Shown: positions 8,261-16,874, counted from the stretch's first letter. The stretch: 64,000 bases of DNA from an uncultured Bacillota bacterium (GCA_947073765.1 CAMTMZ010000001.1:62001-126000); one strand, 5' to 3'. Notes: generated by a model not told the origin, from the sequence alone. Numbers and translations: made by a program.

Positions 8261-9094
8261 ATGAGTTTTAAAATTGTAGTGGACAGCTGCTGCGACCTCA
8301 CCCCCGCCATGCTGAAGGATCCCGCATTTGTCAAGGTGCCGCTGACCATCCGGGCTAATGGCAGCACTTTTATTGACGATGAAACCTTTGACCAGGCGGA
8401 TTTGCTGTGGGCCATGCGGCAGAGCGAGGAGGCGGCTTCCACCGCGTGCCCCTCTCCCCAGGATTATCTGGATGCCTACCGTGGGGCGGATGATGTGTAT
8501 GTGGTTACTCTGTCCGCCTTGCTCAGCGGCTCTCACAATTGCGCGGAACAGGCCCGGCTGCTGCTGGAGGAGGAGGAGCCGGAGGTAAATGTGCATGTGT
8601 TCAACTCCTGCTCCGCGGCCTCTGGGGAGCTGCTGGTGGCAATGGCCATCCACCGGCTGGCCTCTACGGGGATGCCCTATAAGCGGGTGGTCACCGAGGT
8701 GGAGCAGTTCATCTATCAGATGCAGACGCTGTTTGTGCTGGAGTCTCTGGAGAATCTGCGGAAAAATGGACGGTTGACCAAATTGCAGACAGTGATTACC
8801 GGGGCGCTGAAAATCAAACTGTTTATGGGCGCCACCCCGGAGGGAGAGATCTGCAAGCTGGGCCAGGCCCTCACGATCAAGCAGGCGCTGGCTAAGATGG
8901 TGGACAAAATTGCCGCCGATGCCGCCCATGTGGGCCGCACGCTGGCTATCTGCCACTGCAACTGCCTGGAGCGGGCTTTTCAGGTGAAGGCCATGGTGGA
9001 GGCCAAGTGTAAATTTGCTCACATTATTATTACAGAGGCCGGCGGAGTAACTACTGTTTACGCCTATGACGGCGGCATTGTGGTTGCCTATTGA
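8261..9094 (+). CDS. DegV family protein
   Basis: A 277-residue protein of the DegV/FakB fold. The N-terminus FKIVVDSCCDLTPAML and the loop segment TVTLSALLSGSHNCAEQA-like (VVTLSALLSGSH) are family hallmarks, as is the later NLRKNGRLTK. DegV proteins bind a fatty acid; FakB members present it to the kinase FakA for incorporation into phospholipid. No fakA is nearby, so the ligand and partner are unknown. The ATG at 8261 follows GGAG with a 9-base spacer; a TTG three codons upstream is less likely. Confidence 0.88.
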   Translation: MSFKIVVDSCCDLTPAMLKDPAFVKVPLTIRANGSTFIDDETFDQADLLWAMRQSEEAASTACPSPQDYLDAYRGADDVYVVTLSALLSGSHNCAEQARLLLEEEEPEVNVHVFNSCSAASGELLVAMAIHRLASTGMPYKRVVTEVEQFIYQMQTLFVLESLENLRKNGRLTKLQTVITGALKIKLFMGATPEGEICKLGQALTIKQALAKMVDKIAADAAHVGRTLAICHCNCLERAFQVKAMVEAKCKFAHIIITEAGGVTTVYAYDGGIVVAY

Positions 9095-9138
9095 CAAAAC
9101 TGCGTTACCTCTTCATTTTTAAAATAGGGGGAGTTACA

Positions 9139-9720
9139 ATGATTATGACCCGGGAGCAGGCCTGGGACCTGCTGACAAAATACAATAAGGAGCCGTTTCA
9201 TCTGCGCCACGCCATTACCGTGGAGCATGTGATGAGCTGGTACGCCCGGGAACTGGGCTATGGAGATCAAGGGGAGTTTTGGTCTCTGGTAGGCCTGCTC
9301 CACGATTTGGATTTTGAGATGTGGCCCGAGGAGCACTGCGAAAAGAGTCAGGAGCTGATGCGGGAGGCCGGGGTGGAGGAGCCCATCGTCCGGGCCACCG
9401 CCAGCCACGGCTGGGGTCTGCGGGTGGACATCAAGCCGGAACACGAGATGGAGAAGGTGCTCTACGCCAGCGATGAGCTCACTGGGCTCATCGGCGCGGC
9501 GGCGCTGATGCGTCCCTCCAAAAGCGTGGCGGATATGGAGCTGAAGTCCCTGAAGAAGAAGTTCAAGGACAAGAAGTTTGCCGCTGGCTGTTCTCGGGAC
9601 GTCATCACCAACGGGGCCCAGCTGCTGGGCTGGGAGCTGGACAAGCTGCTGGATATGACCCTGAAGGCTATGCAAGCCGAGGAGACGGCCATTGAGGAGG
9701 CCGTGGCGGCATTGAGTTGA
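9139..9720 (+). CDS. HD-domain hydrolase
   Basis: A 193-residue protein with a compact HD domain: RHAITVEHVM provides the first histidine, LLHDLDFE the HD pair, and ASHGW a later metal ligand. Such HDIG-type proteins are metal-dependent phosphohydrolases acting on nucleotides or phosphate esters. The substrate is not evident. The start at 9139 is supported by GGGGGAG 5 bases upstream; an upstream TTG-type start overlapping the degV stop region is less likely. It lies 44 bases after the degV-like gene and may be co-transcribed with it. Confidence 0.8.
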   Translation: MIMTREQAWDLLTKYNKEPFHLRHAITVEHVMSWYARELGYGDQGEFWSLVGLLHDLDFEMWPEEHCEKSQELMREAGVEEPIVRATASHGWGLRVDIKPEHEMEKVLYASDELTGLIGAAALMRPSKSVADMELKSLKKKFKDKKFAAGCSRDVITNGAQLLGWELDKLLDMTLKAMQAEETAIEEAVAALS

Positions 9721-9738
9721 AAAAACACGGTTCAGGGC

Positions 9739-9767
9739 TTGCAAATTGGGGAAAGTGATGATATAAT
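9739..9767 (+). promoter_or_regulatory. Sigma-A promoter of yebC
   Basis: TTGCAA, a 17-base spacer and TATAAT, 34 bases before the yebC start. Confidence 0.8.
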
Positions 9768-9801
9768 ACCTTCGCCTATTATACAAGAAGGGAAGATATT
9801 C

Positions 9802-10530
9802 ATGTCCGGACATTCCAAGTGGCACAACATACAAAAGACTAAGGGGGCGGCGGACGCCAAGCGCTCCCAGATTTTTACCAAAATCGCCCGTGAAATGATT
9901 GTGGCGGTAAAGACCGGCGGCAGCGGGGACCCAGCCAATAACTCCCGGCTGGCCACCGTCATCGCTAAGGCCAAGGCGGCCAATATGCCCAATGACAATA
10001 TTAAGCGTACCATCGACAAAGCGTTGGGCTCCGGTAACACCGACAGCTTTGAGAACGTGGTCTATGAGGGTTACGGTCCCAACGGAGTGGCCGTCATCGT
10101 AGAGGCCCTGACGGATAACCGCAACCGCACCGCGCCAGAGGTGCGCCATCTGCTGGACAAGTATGGCAAGGGTCTGGGGGCTACCGGCTGTGTGTCTTGG
10201 TCATTCGACCGGAAGGGCGTAATTGTGATCGAGGCGGAGGACCTGGATGAGGATACTGTAATGATGGATGCCCTGGATGCCGGCGCTGATGACATGCAGG
10301 CCGACAACGAGGTCTTTCAGGTTTACACCGACCCGGACGCTTTTGCCACCGTCACTGAGGCTATGGAGGCCAAAGGGTATACCTTCCTGGAGGCCGGGGT
10401 GCAGATGGTGCCCCAGAATTACGTGAAGCTTACTGACGAGGGCGACATCAAGAATATGGAGAAGCTGATCGATTTTCTGGAAGAGAATGACGACGTGCAG
10501 AACGTCTACCACAACTGGGATCAGGATTAG
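9802..10530 (+). CDS. yebC: YebC/PmpR (TACO1) family protein
   Basis: A 242-residue protein of normal family length. The N-terminus MSGHSKWHNIQKTKGAADAKR is diagnostic, with NMPNDNIKRTIDKALG, YEGYGPNGVAVIVE and NRNRTAPEVRH further in. Older work treated the family as transcription regulators; recent work on YebC and TACO1 supports a role in translation at proline-rich stalls. It acts in the cytoplasm on the ribosome. It is monocistronic, with a promoter in front and a terminator hairpin directly after. The ATG is set by the conserved N-terminus. Confidence 0.93.
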   Translation: MSGHSKWHNIQKTKGAADAKRSQIFTKIAREMIVAVKTGGSGDPANNSRLATVIAKAKAANMPNDNIKRTIDKALGSGNTDSFENVVYEGYGPNGVAVIVEALTDNRNRTAPEVRHLLDKYGKGLGATGCVSWSFDRKGVIVIEAEDLDEDTVMMDALDAGADDMQADNEVFQVYTDPDAFATVTEAMEAKGYTFLEAGVQMVPQNYVKLTDEGDIKNMEKLIDFLEENDDVQNVYHNWDQD

Positions 10531-10539
10531 AAAAGAAGA

Positions 10540-10568
10540 ACCGCCGTCCAGCCGGACGGCGGTCTTTT
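10540..10568 (+). terminator. Rho-independent terminator after yebC
   Basis: Stem ACCGCCGTCC / GGACGGCGGT with a four-base loop, followed by CTTTT. Confidence 0.85.
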
Positions 10569-10598
10569 AAACGATGGAGGAAGTGGGGAGGGACTCAT

Positions 10599-11216
10599 TT
10601 GAAGCTGAAAGTGGAATACGGCCTAACCGCATTTTGCAGCAGTGCTTTTCTGGCTTTTGGGCTGTACCATGTCCACTCCATGTCCGGGGTGACGGAAGGG
10701 GGCGTGCTGGGGATGACGCTTCTGCTGGAGCACTGGCTGCATATCTCCCCAGCAATATCCGGATTTATAATGAACGCCCTGTGTTATATTGGGGGCTGGA
10801 GACTGCTGGGCCGAGGTTTTGTCGGCTACTCCGCTGTGTCAGCCGTGGGTTTTTCTCTGGCATATAAACTGTTTGAGCAGTTCCCACCTATGTGGCCCCA
10901 GCTGGCGGAGATGCCCCTGGCAGCGTCAGTGCTGGGAGCTGTCTTTGTGGGAGTGGGGGCCGGGCTGTGTGTTCGGGTAGGGGGCGCCACCGGGGGAGAT
11001 GATGCCTTAGCCATGTGCGTCTCTTATGTGACCCATTGGGATATTCAGTGGATCTATTTGCTGTCTGATTTTGTGGTGCTGGCGCTGTCCATCAGTTATA
11101 TCCCCCTGGGGCGGATTGGCTGGTCAGTGCTGACGGTTGTGCTGTCAGGACAGATCATCGGTCTGATCCAAAAGCTTAACGTTCCGTGGGCGCAGGGAAA
11201 GAAGCCGCTGGATTGA
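10599..11216 (+). CDS. YitT-like membrane protein
   Basis: A 205-residue polytopic membrane protein with about five hydrophobic helices, matching the YitT_membrane (DUF161) domain: SGVTEGGVLGMTLLLEHWL, then a glycine-rich GGATGGDDALAMCVSY segment near residue 127 where YitT proteins have GGxTGGxD. The C-terminal DUF2179 cytoplasmic domain of full-length YitT proteins (~280 residues) is missing, so it is a short form. The start is TTG 10599, with GGGAGGG six bases upstream. Function unknown; a transporter-like role is guessed for the family. Confidence 0.75.
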   Translation: MKLKVEYGLTAFCSSAFLAFGLYHVHSMSGVTEGGVLGMTLLLEHWLHISPAISGFIMNALCYIGGWRLLGRGFVGYSAVSAVGFSLAYKLFEQFPPMWPQLAEMPLAASVLGAVFVGVGAGLCVRVGGATGGDDALAMCVSYVTHWDIQWIYLLSDFVVLALSISYIPLGRIGWSVLTVVLSGQIIGLIQKLNVPWAQGKKPLD

Positions 11217-11241
11217 AAAAATTTCCACCTTCCCTTATAAT
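11213..11241 (+). promoter_or_regulatory. Sigma-A promoter of the coiled-coil gene, with inverted repeat downstream
   Basis: TTGAAA, exactly 17 bases, TATAAT. The -35 overlaps the stop codon of the YitT-like gene. A dyad GTCC-AATA-GGAC follows at 11246-11257, at or just past the expected start site, where an operator would sit. Confidence 0.75.
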
Positions 11242-11301
11242 CGTAGTCCAATAGGACGATATTCAAATAAGATAGTATAGATTGTGGGGAGGAGGGACAG
11301 C

Positions 11302-12024
11302 ATGAGCGGCATAAGTGTGTCCGGTGTGAGGGCAGGGGAGTTCTGTCAGCCTCAGACCGCGGCGCCGGAGGGAAAAAAACTGGCTGAGGCCCTTCGGGAG
11401 AAGCGGGACAGTCAGCCAGACCTGACGGAGATGATGAAGGAGGCCCGGGAGAAGGCGGCGGAGCGGGAGAAGATGTTTAAAATCCCCCAAAACAGCCAGA
11501 GATATGGAGACGCCGCCCTGCTGGCCTACTCCAAGCTGGCCCGGGCCCGTACCCTGGGGGATGTGGACGCGGCCTCTGGCTATGCCCGACGGCAGATCGC
11601 TCGCCTGCGGGCCGCTAAACGGGGAGACAGCGATAACGCTGACCGTATCCAGGCCGCCATTAATCAGCTTCAGAAAGCGGTGAACCGGGCGGGGCGGAAG
11701 CGGAGGGAGATATCTCAGGAGAAGCTGACAGCCCGGCGTCAGGCACGGCTGGAGCGAGAGAAGCGCACGCAGGAGGCCAAGCGGCTGGGTCATCAGCTGC
11801 GCGGCCGCCAAACGATGCGGGCGATGCGGGAGTCAGGCTATATGCGGGAGGCTCAGGTGGACAATCGCCTGCAGGACCAGCTGTCCGCCAGCAGGCTGGA
11901 GATGCGTGCCCAGATGCAGGAGGTGGCGGACAGGACGCAGACATCAGTAGACGCCGCTGTGCGGGAGTATGCGGCCGCCTCGGCGGAGCCTGCTCCCTCC
12001 CCAGAAATCACCATACAGGCATGA
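11302..12024 (+). CDS. Coiled-coil protein of unknown function
   Basis: A 240-residue, highly charged protein rich in Arg, Lys, Glu, Gln and Ala, with no membrane segment or signal peptide. Residues ~30-75 and ~95-205 look continuously helical and coiled-coil forming (runs such as REKAAEREKMFKI and RQARLEREKRTQEAKRL). The N-terminus MSGISVSGVRAGEF resembles that of the unknown protein at 46459 (MSGISTSTEAVGTF). I do not recognise a domain. The start is set by GGAGGAGGG; the unit has its own promoter and a strong terminator, so it is a genuine single gene. Confidence 0.7.
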   Translation: MSGISVSGVRAGEFCQPQTAAPEGKKLAEALREKRDSQPDLTEMMKEAREKAAEREKMFKIPQNSQRYGDAALLAYSKLARARTLGDVDAASGYARRQIARLRAAKRGDSDNADRIQAAINQLQKAVNRAGRKRREISQEKLTARRQARLEREKRTQEAKRLGHQLRGRQTMRAMRESGYMREAQVDNRLQDQLSASRLEMRAQMQEVADRTQTSVDAAVREYAAASAEPAPSPEITIQA

Positions 12025-12060
12025 AAAAGCCGCCGTGGAAGAGCGCCACGGCGGCTTTTT
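12024..12060. terminator. Bidirectional terminator
   Basis: Perfect 15-bp stem AAAAAGCCGCCGTGG / CCACGGCGGCTTTTT with a seven-base loop, between two convergent genes. The stop codon of the forward gene merges with its first base. Confidence 0.9.
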
Positions 12061-12283
12061 ATACATTATTCTGTGCTCTGAAGGCCAGATATTCCTGCTG
12101 CAGTTTGGAAAAGCGCAGGGATAGGTTGTCACACCGCTGAGCTGCTTGCTCCGCCTGGGGGGAGGCTGCCCCGTGTTTTTTCTCCGCGTGGCTCAGGTTC
12201 GTTTGGGCGGCGCGCAGTGCCAAACTTGCCGCAGACAACTGCCGACCCAACGCAATCAGCTTCAGTTGATTTTGTATCGTCAT
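12059..12283 (-). CDS. Small helical protein of unknown function
   Basis: A 74-residue soluble protein predicted to form two helices (QLKLIALGRQLSAASLALRAAQ and AEQAAQRCDNLSLRFSKLQQEYLAF). It is convergent with the coiled-coil gene and shares its terminator. A consensus GGAGGG lies 7 bases before the ATG, and a matched promoter lies upstream, so I treat it as a real gene. It has the size of Spo0E-like phosphatases but lacks their SxxxD motif. Function unknown. Confidence 0.65.
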   Translation of the reverse strand: MTIQNQLKLIALGRQLSAASLALRAAQTNLSHAEKKHGAASPQAEQAAQRCDNLSLRFSKLQQEYLAFRAQNNV

Positions 12284-12305
12284 GACGTATCCCTCCTTTC
12301 CTATG

Positions 12306-12334
12306 ATTATACTTCACATTTTGATGCAAATCAA
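12306..12334 (-). promoter_or_regulatory. Promoter of the small helical protein gene
   Basis: Reverse-strand TTGATT, 17 bases, TATAAT. Confidence 0.7.
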
Positions 12335-12426
12335 GGACAATTTATTGAAAAATATGCAGTGGATAGCAGGTGGGCTTCCGGATTAAAATAATCACATCAA
12401 CAATATTAACATTTTGTTTGGACGTG

Positions 12427-12660
12427 ATGACAATGCTGGAGCAGTATAAGGACCGCTACCGAACACTGGGCCTGAATATTGCCTACTACCGAAAAAAACG
12501 CGGGTTGACACAGGAGGAGCTGGCGGAAAGGGCGGGGATTGAGCGCTCCCGGATCAGTAAAACAGAGATTGCCTGGGTCGGGACAAGCTTGGATATGGTG
12601 TTTAAAATTGCCGATGCGCTGGAGATTGAGCCTTTTAAGCTGTTTGTAGAGCGTGATTAG
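12427..12660 (+). CDS. Small XRE-family transcription regulator
   Basis: A 77-residue protein that is essentially one Cro/C1-type helix-turn-helix domain. GLNIAYYRKKRGLTQEELAERAGIERSRISKTE contains the turn and recognition helix; LDMVFKIADALEIEPFKLF closes the domain. There is no effector or dimerisation domain. It is monocistronic and ends at a terminator shared with rnpB. The region before the start is AT-rich. The ribosome site is weak, so ATG 12427 versus ATG 12433 is undecided. Target genes are unknown; autoregulation is common for this type. Confidence 0.85.
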   Translation: MTMLEQYKDRYRTLGLNIAYYRKKRGLTQEELAERAGIERSRISKTEIAWVGTSLDMVFKIADALEIEPFKLFVERD

Positions 12661-12662
12661 AC

Positions 12663-12698
12663 AAAAACCGCCGTGGAATATATTCCACAGCGGTTTTT
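12663..12698. terminator. Bidirectional terminator between the XRE gene and rnpB
   Basis: Hairpin built on CCGC and GTGGAATA with their complements, flanked by A5 and T8, so it can stop transcription from either side. Confidence 0.85.
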
Positions 12699-12701
12699 TT
12701 T

Positions 12702-13054
12702 GCAGTGAGCCTGTAAGCCGGGTTCTGTCGTTTAAGACAGCCATCTATCTCGACGCACTGTTGCCAATGCGCTCAAGCCGCCTCCCCGGGACGGCCGGGC
12801 CAGCCTGTATGTCCCTCCACGGCGTTGCTCCGGATAGAGTTTACAGCGATGGGCTGTTCCCAGCCATCGGGTGAGCTCTTACCTCGCCTTTCCATCCTTA
12901 CCGGCTGGTTAAATCCTGCCGGCGGTCTATTTCTGTTGCACTTTTCCTAGGGTTGCCCCCGGCGGGTGTTACCCGTTATCCTTGCCCTGCGGAGCCCGGA
13001 CTTTCCTCACAGGCAGGTCTTTCGGCCCGCCCGCGCGGCTGTCCAGCTTACTGC
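12702..13054 (-). ncRNA. rnpB: RNase P RNA, bacterial class A
   Basis: The catalytic RNA of RNase P, which with RnpA trims tRNA 5' ends. The reverse strand shows GAGGAAAGTCCGGGCTCC near the 5' end, the ACAGAAATAGACCGCC conserved block, and AGAACCCGGCTTAC near the 3' end. Helix P1 forms between GCAGTAAGC at the 5' end and GCTCACTGC at the 3' end, which sets the boundaries at about 353 nt. The start agrees with a sigma-A promoter placed about 7 bases further up. Confidence 0.95.
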
Positions 13055-13061
13055 AAGAAGT

Positions 13062-13090
13062 ATCATACAGGAAAACAGGGGAGATGTCAA
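13062..13090 (-). promoter_or_regulatory. Sigma-A promoter of rnpB
   Basis: Reverse-strand TTGACA, 17 bases, TATGAT, positioned about 7 bases before the RNA 5' end. Confidence 0.88.
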
Positions 13091-13117
13091 ATACCAGGAA
13101 AAAATTTCTTCTCCGGG

Positions 13118-13146
13118 TTGAGTATTATCCGCAAATATGCTAGAAT
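13118..13146 (+). promoter_or_regulatory. Sigma-A promoter of ddl-murF
   Basis: TTGAGT, 17 bases, TAGAAT, about 90 bases before ddl and divergent from the rnpB promoter. Confidence 0.7.
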
Positions 13147-13236
13147 ATCTTATTCATGATAAAATGTGAGCGGTATGCCCATACAGAGGGGTGGGCCGGA
13201 TGAATGCTGGCCGCATATTATAAAGTGAGGTTTTTT

Positions 13237-14286
13237 ATGAAAATACTAGTTTTGGCGGGCGGTCTCAGCCCGGAGCGCAATGTGTCGCTGTCTTCGGGCG
13301 CAATGGTGTGTCAGGCTCTGCGGAATCGGGGACATCAGGTGGCGCTGATGGATCTGTTTTTTGGTCTGGATGGGGCGCTGAATGGGGAGAATCTGTATGT
13401 GGCGCCCATCCCTGACGCCTACAAGCGGGTAGCCCGTGAGGCCCCCGATTTGGAGCAGATCCGGGCCAAAAGAGGGGGGAACGATTCCTCAATGATCGGC
13501 TCAGGGGTTTTTCAGATGTGCGCTGGGGCGGATGTGGTGTATTTGGCCCTTCACGGCACCTGCGGAGAGGACGGCCGTATTCAGGCCGCTTTGGATCTGC
13601 TGGGGGTGCCTTATACCGGCTCAGGATGTCTGGGATCCGCCATCGCTATGGACAAGGACCTGACCAAGCGGCTGGTATCCGGAATTGCTAAGACGCCGGA
13701 CTGGGAAACGGTTACCGTGACGCAGGAGAATATAGAGCAGCTGCTGGAGCGCATCAAGCCCCCGGTGGTGGTAAAGCCTATTGCCAGCGGGTCCTCCGTG
13801 GGGGTGCATATCGCCAAAAACAGAGCGGAGCTGCAAAGTGCCTTGGAGGAGAATATGAGGCTGGGAAGCCGCACCGTGATTGAGGAGTACATCAAGGGGC
13901 GGGAGGTGTCTGTGGCGGTGCTGGAGGACCGGGCGCTGCCCGCCATCGAAATTATCCCGAAGGATGGTTTTTATAACTACTCCAATAAATACCAGCCTGG
14001 CGCCACCCATGAGGTGTGCCCCGCCCGCATCCCTAAGGAATTGGAAAAGACGGTGGGCGACACAGCCCTTGCCGTGTTTCAGGCTATCGGCCTGTCGGTA
14101 TACGCCAGGGCCGACTTCATCATCACGCCGGAAGGCGTTCCCTATTTCTTGGAGATCAACACCCTGCCCGGCATGACCCCTACCAGTCTGGTGCCTCAGG
14201 AGGCGGCGGCGGCGGGAATTGATTATGGCAAGCTGTGTGAGACTATTATTCAAATTTCCCTGGAGGTCCGGAAGGGAGGACTGTAA
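13237..14286 (+). CDS. ddl: D-alanine--D-alanine ligase
   Basis: A 349-residue ATP-grasp ligase that joins two D-alanines for peptidoglycan. Motifs in order: GGLSPERNVSLSSG (N-terminal lobe), LHGTCGEDGRIQAALDLLGVPYTG, VVVKPIASGSSVGV (ATP-binding strand), EEYIKGREVSVAVL, and the Mg/C-terminal core ADFIITPEGVPYFLEINTLPGMTPTSL. The ATG at 13237 matches the family N-terminus; a longer reading to 13204 is unneeded. It abuts murF with no gap, so the two consecutive steps of D-Ala-D-Ala synthesis and addition are made together. Confidence 0.95.
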   Translation: MKILVLAGGLSPERNVSLSSGAMVCQALRNRGHQVALMDLFFGLDGALNGENLYVAPIPDAYKRVAREAPDLEQIRAKRGGNDSSMIGSGVFQMCAGADVVYLALHGTCGEDGRIQAALDLLGVPYTGSGCLGSAIAMDKDLTKRLVSGIAKTPDWETVTVTQENIEQLLERIKPPVVVKPIASGSSVGVHIAKNRAELQSALEENMRLGSRTVIEEYIKGREVSVAVLEDRALPAIEIIPKDGFYNYSNKYQPGATHEVCPARIPKELEKTVGDTALAVFQAIGLSVYARADFIITPEGVPYFLEINTLPGMTPTSLVPQEAAAAGIDYGKLCETIIQISLEVRKGGL

Positions 14287-15678
14287 ATGGAAGCGATCAC
14301 CCTGGCTCAACTGCTGGAGGCGGTGAAGGGACGCCTGCTGGGAGGATTTGACAGACTGGACACACCTATCCTTCAGGTGGAGACGGACAGTCGGTCGATT
14401 CACTCTGGTACACTGTTTATCCCCCTGGTGGGAGACCGCTTTGACGGCCACGCCTATATCAATGCCGCTTTGGAGGGAGGGGCCGCCGGATGCCTGACCG
14501 CCCGGGAACAAGAGGACCGTCTCCCTGGCAAGTTTTATGTAAAGGTTGAAAATACCGAGCGGGCTTTGGGAGATTTGGCCGCCTGGTATAAGGACAGGTT
14601 TTCCATCCCCTGCATTGGGGTGACGGGAAGCGTGGGTAAGACTACCGCGAAGGATATGCTGGCGGCTGTTCTGGGAGTAAAATATAAGGTGCTCAAGACA
14701 GAGGGCAACCGCAATAACAATATAGGTCTGCCGCTCACCCTTTTGGAATTGGACAGCAGCTGCCAGGTTGCCGTGCTGGAGATGGGGATGGACAAGTTTG
14801 GTGAGATCGACTATTTGGCCGGCATTGTCAGGCCCGACATGGGGGTTATCACCAACATCGGCGATGCCCACATTGAACGGCTGGGCAGCCGGGAGAACAT
14901 CTTTCGGGCCAAATGTGAGCTGCTGCCCCACATCAAAGAGAACGGCGCGGTGGTGCTCAATGGAGACGATCCTATGCTGGTCTCACTAAAGGAAAGGGTT
15001 TCCGTAGCCGCTGTATTTTGCGGACAGGGAGAAGGATGCGACTACAGGGCCCAGGTGACCGGAGGGGACGGCGTGAGCCATATTCACTGCCGGCTGACCA
15101 CCCCTGGAATGGACCGGGAAGTGAAGATTCCAGCCTTGGGAGATCATATGATTTACCCTGCCCTTATTGCCGCGGCAGTGGGAGAGCGGTTCGGCCTGAC
15201 CCCAGACCAGATTGAGGAGGGAATCAGCAGGTTTGTACCCACAAGGATGCGGATGAATGTATTGCGCCGGGGCTCAGGTATCACAATTTTAGATGACACC
15301 TACAACGCGAATCCCCAGTCGATGCGGGCAGCCATCCGTGTGCTGGCCGACAGCCGTGGCAGCTTTAAGACAGCTGTGTTGGGGGATATGCTGGAGTTGG
15401 GGCCCTTCGCCCCCGCCCTTCACACCGGGGTGGGAGAGTATTTGGGAACTGTGGGGGTGGACTGCCTGCTGGCCGTGGGCGATCTGGCCCGGCACATTGC
15501 CCAGGGCGCCCGGGATGCCGGGGTGCGCCAAGTGATCCACTGTCCAACCCGGGAAGACGCGATAAACGTTTTGCCGCAGATGATTCGCCCCGATTGTACT
15601 GTGCTGCTGAAGGCCTCTAGAGGGATGAAGATGGAGGCGCTTACTGCGCGGCTGCTGGAGCTGACGGCGGAAATATAG
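14287..15678 (+). CDS. murF: UDP-MurNAc-tripeptide--D-Ala-D-Ala ligase MurF
   Basis: A 463-residue Mur ligase that adds D-Ala-D-Ala to UDP-MurNAc-tripeptide, the last cytoplasmic step before MraY. Motifs: TDSR near the N-terminus, GVTGSVGKTTAKDM (ATP P-loop), EGNRNNNIGLPLTLL, LEMGM, DDTYNANPQSM (typical of MurF) and VLGDMLELG. The length is normal. The start codon directly follows the ddl stop codon, implying translational coupling. The next gene is convergent mtnA, 10 bases away, with no obvious terminator hairpin between. Confidence 0.95.
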   Translation: MEAITLAQLLEAVKGRLLGGFDRLDTPILQVETDSRSIHSGTLFIPLVGDRFDGHAYINAALEGGAAGCLTAREQEDRLPGKFYVKVENTERALGDLAAWYKDRFSIPCIGVTGSVGKTTAKDMLAAVLGVKYKVLKTEGNRNNNIGLPLTLLELDSSCQVAVLEMGMDKFGEIDYLAGIVRPDMGVITNIGDAHIERLGSRENIFRAKCELLPHIKENGAVVLNGDDPMLVSLKERVSVAAVFCGQGEGCDYRAQVTGGDGVSHIHCRLTTPGMDREVKIPALGDHMIYPALIAAAVGERFGLTPDQIEEGISRFVPTRMRMNVLRRGSGITILDDTYNANPQSMRAAIRVLADSRGSFKTAVLGDMLELGPFAPALHTGVGEYLGTVGVDCLLAVGDLARHIAQGARDAGVRQVIHCPTREDAINVLPQMIRPDCTVLLKASRGMKMEALTARLLELTAEI

Positions 15679-15688
15679 GCTTGCTATT

Positions 15689-16702
15689 TTACAAAAGATG
15701 GTCATGCAGAGCCTTGTCAAAGGGCGGATAGAGCACGCCCTGTTCGGTAATGGCGGCGGTGAGCAGTTCGTGGGGGGTTACGTCAAAGGACGGATTCCAG
15801 GTGCGCACCCCTGCTGGGCCAGTCTGCCGCCCGGCAAAGCAGGCTATCTCGTTTCCATCCCGCTGTTCCACTGGGATGTGAGAGCCGTCAGGAATGGCCA
15901 GATCGATGGTGGAGGAGGGAAGAGCGGTATAGAAGGGAATGCCGTGGTGTCTGGCCAGTACGGCCAGAGAGTAGGTGCCGATTTTGTTGGCAAAATCCCC
16001 GTTAGCCGCCATCCGGTCGCAGCCCACCACGATCAGGTCTATCTCACCCTGGGCCATAAGGCAGCCCGCCATGTTGTCACAGATTAGGGTGACGGGAATA
16101 TTGTCCTGAAGCAGCTCATAGGCGGTGAGCCGGGCGCCCTGGAGCAGTGGGCGGGTCTCATCGGCGTAAACCATGGATACCTTTCTCTGGGTGTGTGCCT
16201 CTCGAATGACTCCAAGAGCTGTGCCATAGCCTCCGGTGGCCAGGGCTCCGGCGTTGCAGTGGGTAAGGACGCGGGCACCCTTCGGGATCAGCGCCGCCCC
16301 CGCTTCACCTATCGCCCTGTTCATCCGGATATCCTCCAGGTGGATGGTGCAGGCCTCATTCTCCAAGCGAGACAGATCGGGGCCGCAGGCTTTCCAGCAA
16401 CACTCCATCCGGTCCAGAGCCCAGAACAAATTGACTGCGGTGGGCCGGCTGGCGGCCAGAGCGGCTTTAGCCTGGGACATGGCGGCGGGGAAGTCTGCAT
16501 TATTGTGGATACTCTCCCGGGCAGCCAGAACCATGGCATAGGCTGCGGCAATTCCAATGGCGGGAGCGCCTCGGACTACCATGGTTTTGATCGCTTGAGA
16601 CACCTCCCGATAGTCAATGTACCGCAGCCAGTGCTCGCTGGCGGGCAGGCGGGTCTGATCCAGAAGTAAAAGGGCGTCGTGTTCCCAGCGGATAGCTTCC
16701 AT
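15689..16702 (-). CDS. mtnA: S-methyl-5-thioribose-1-phosphate isomerase
   Basis: A 337-residue MtnA-family aldose-ketose isomerase of methionine salvage. Motifs: RGAPAIGIAAAYAM, THCNAGALATGGYGTALGVIREA (catalytic Cys), ADETRPLLQGARLTAYEL, VGCDRMAANGDFANKIGTY (catalytic Asp) and PSSTIDL. The same fold can act on 5-deoxyribose-1-phosphate or ribose-1,5-bisphosphate, and no other methionine-salvage gene is nearby, so the substrate is less certain than the family. The ATG at 16702 has only a weak AGGT site; the longer in-frame N-terminus is Arg-rich and unsupported. Confidence 0.85.
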   Translation of the reverse strand: MEAIRWEHDALLLLDQTRLPASEHWLRYIDYREVSQAIKTMVVRGAPAIGIAAAYAMVLAARESIHNNADFPAAMSQAKAALAASRPTAVNLFWALDRMECCWKACGPDLSRLENEACTIHLEDIRMNRAIGEAGAALIPKGARVLTHCNAGALATGGYGTALGVIREAHTQRKVSMVYADETRPLLQGARLTAYELLQDNIPVTLICDNMAGCLMAQGEIDLIVVGCDRMAANGDFANKIGTYSLAVLARHHGIPFYTALPSSTIDLAIPDGSHIPVEQRDGNEIACFAGRQTGPAGVRTWNPSFDVTPHELLTAAITEQGVLYPPFDKALHDHLL

Positions 16703-16769
16703 AAAATGACCTCGTTTCTGAGTTGAGATAGGACATTTTATCATAGAACAGCCCCGTTTTACAAGTAGG

Positions 16770-16791
16770 GGGCGGCCTTTGTGCCGCCCCG
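16770..16791. repeat. GC-rich hairpin upstream of mtnA
   Basis: GGGGCGGC and GCCGCCCC separated by six bases. It has no T run on the mtnA coding strand, so it is not a clear terminator. It begins a 350-base stretch without a confident gene. Confidence 0.5.
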
Positions 16792-16874
16792 CGTGACGCC
16801 ATGATCTATGACTGCGTCCCTTTCGCCGCCCATTTGAACGCTCTGGCGAAGGAGCTGAGCAGGAGCGCTGGCCC

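Noticed and set aside
12059-12283. Spo0E-like phosphatase
   Set aside because: The size and helical look fit, but the SxxxD signature is absent.
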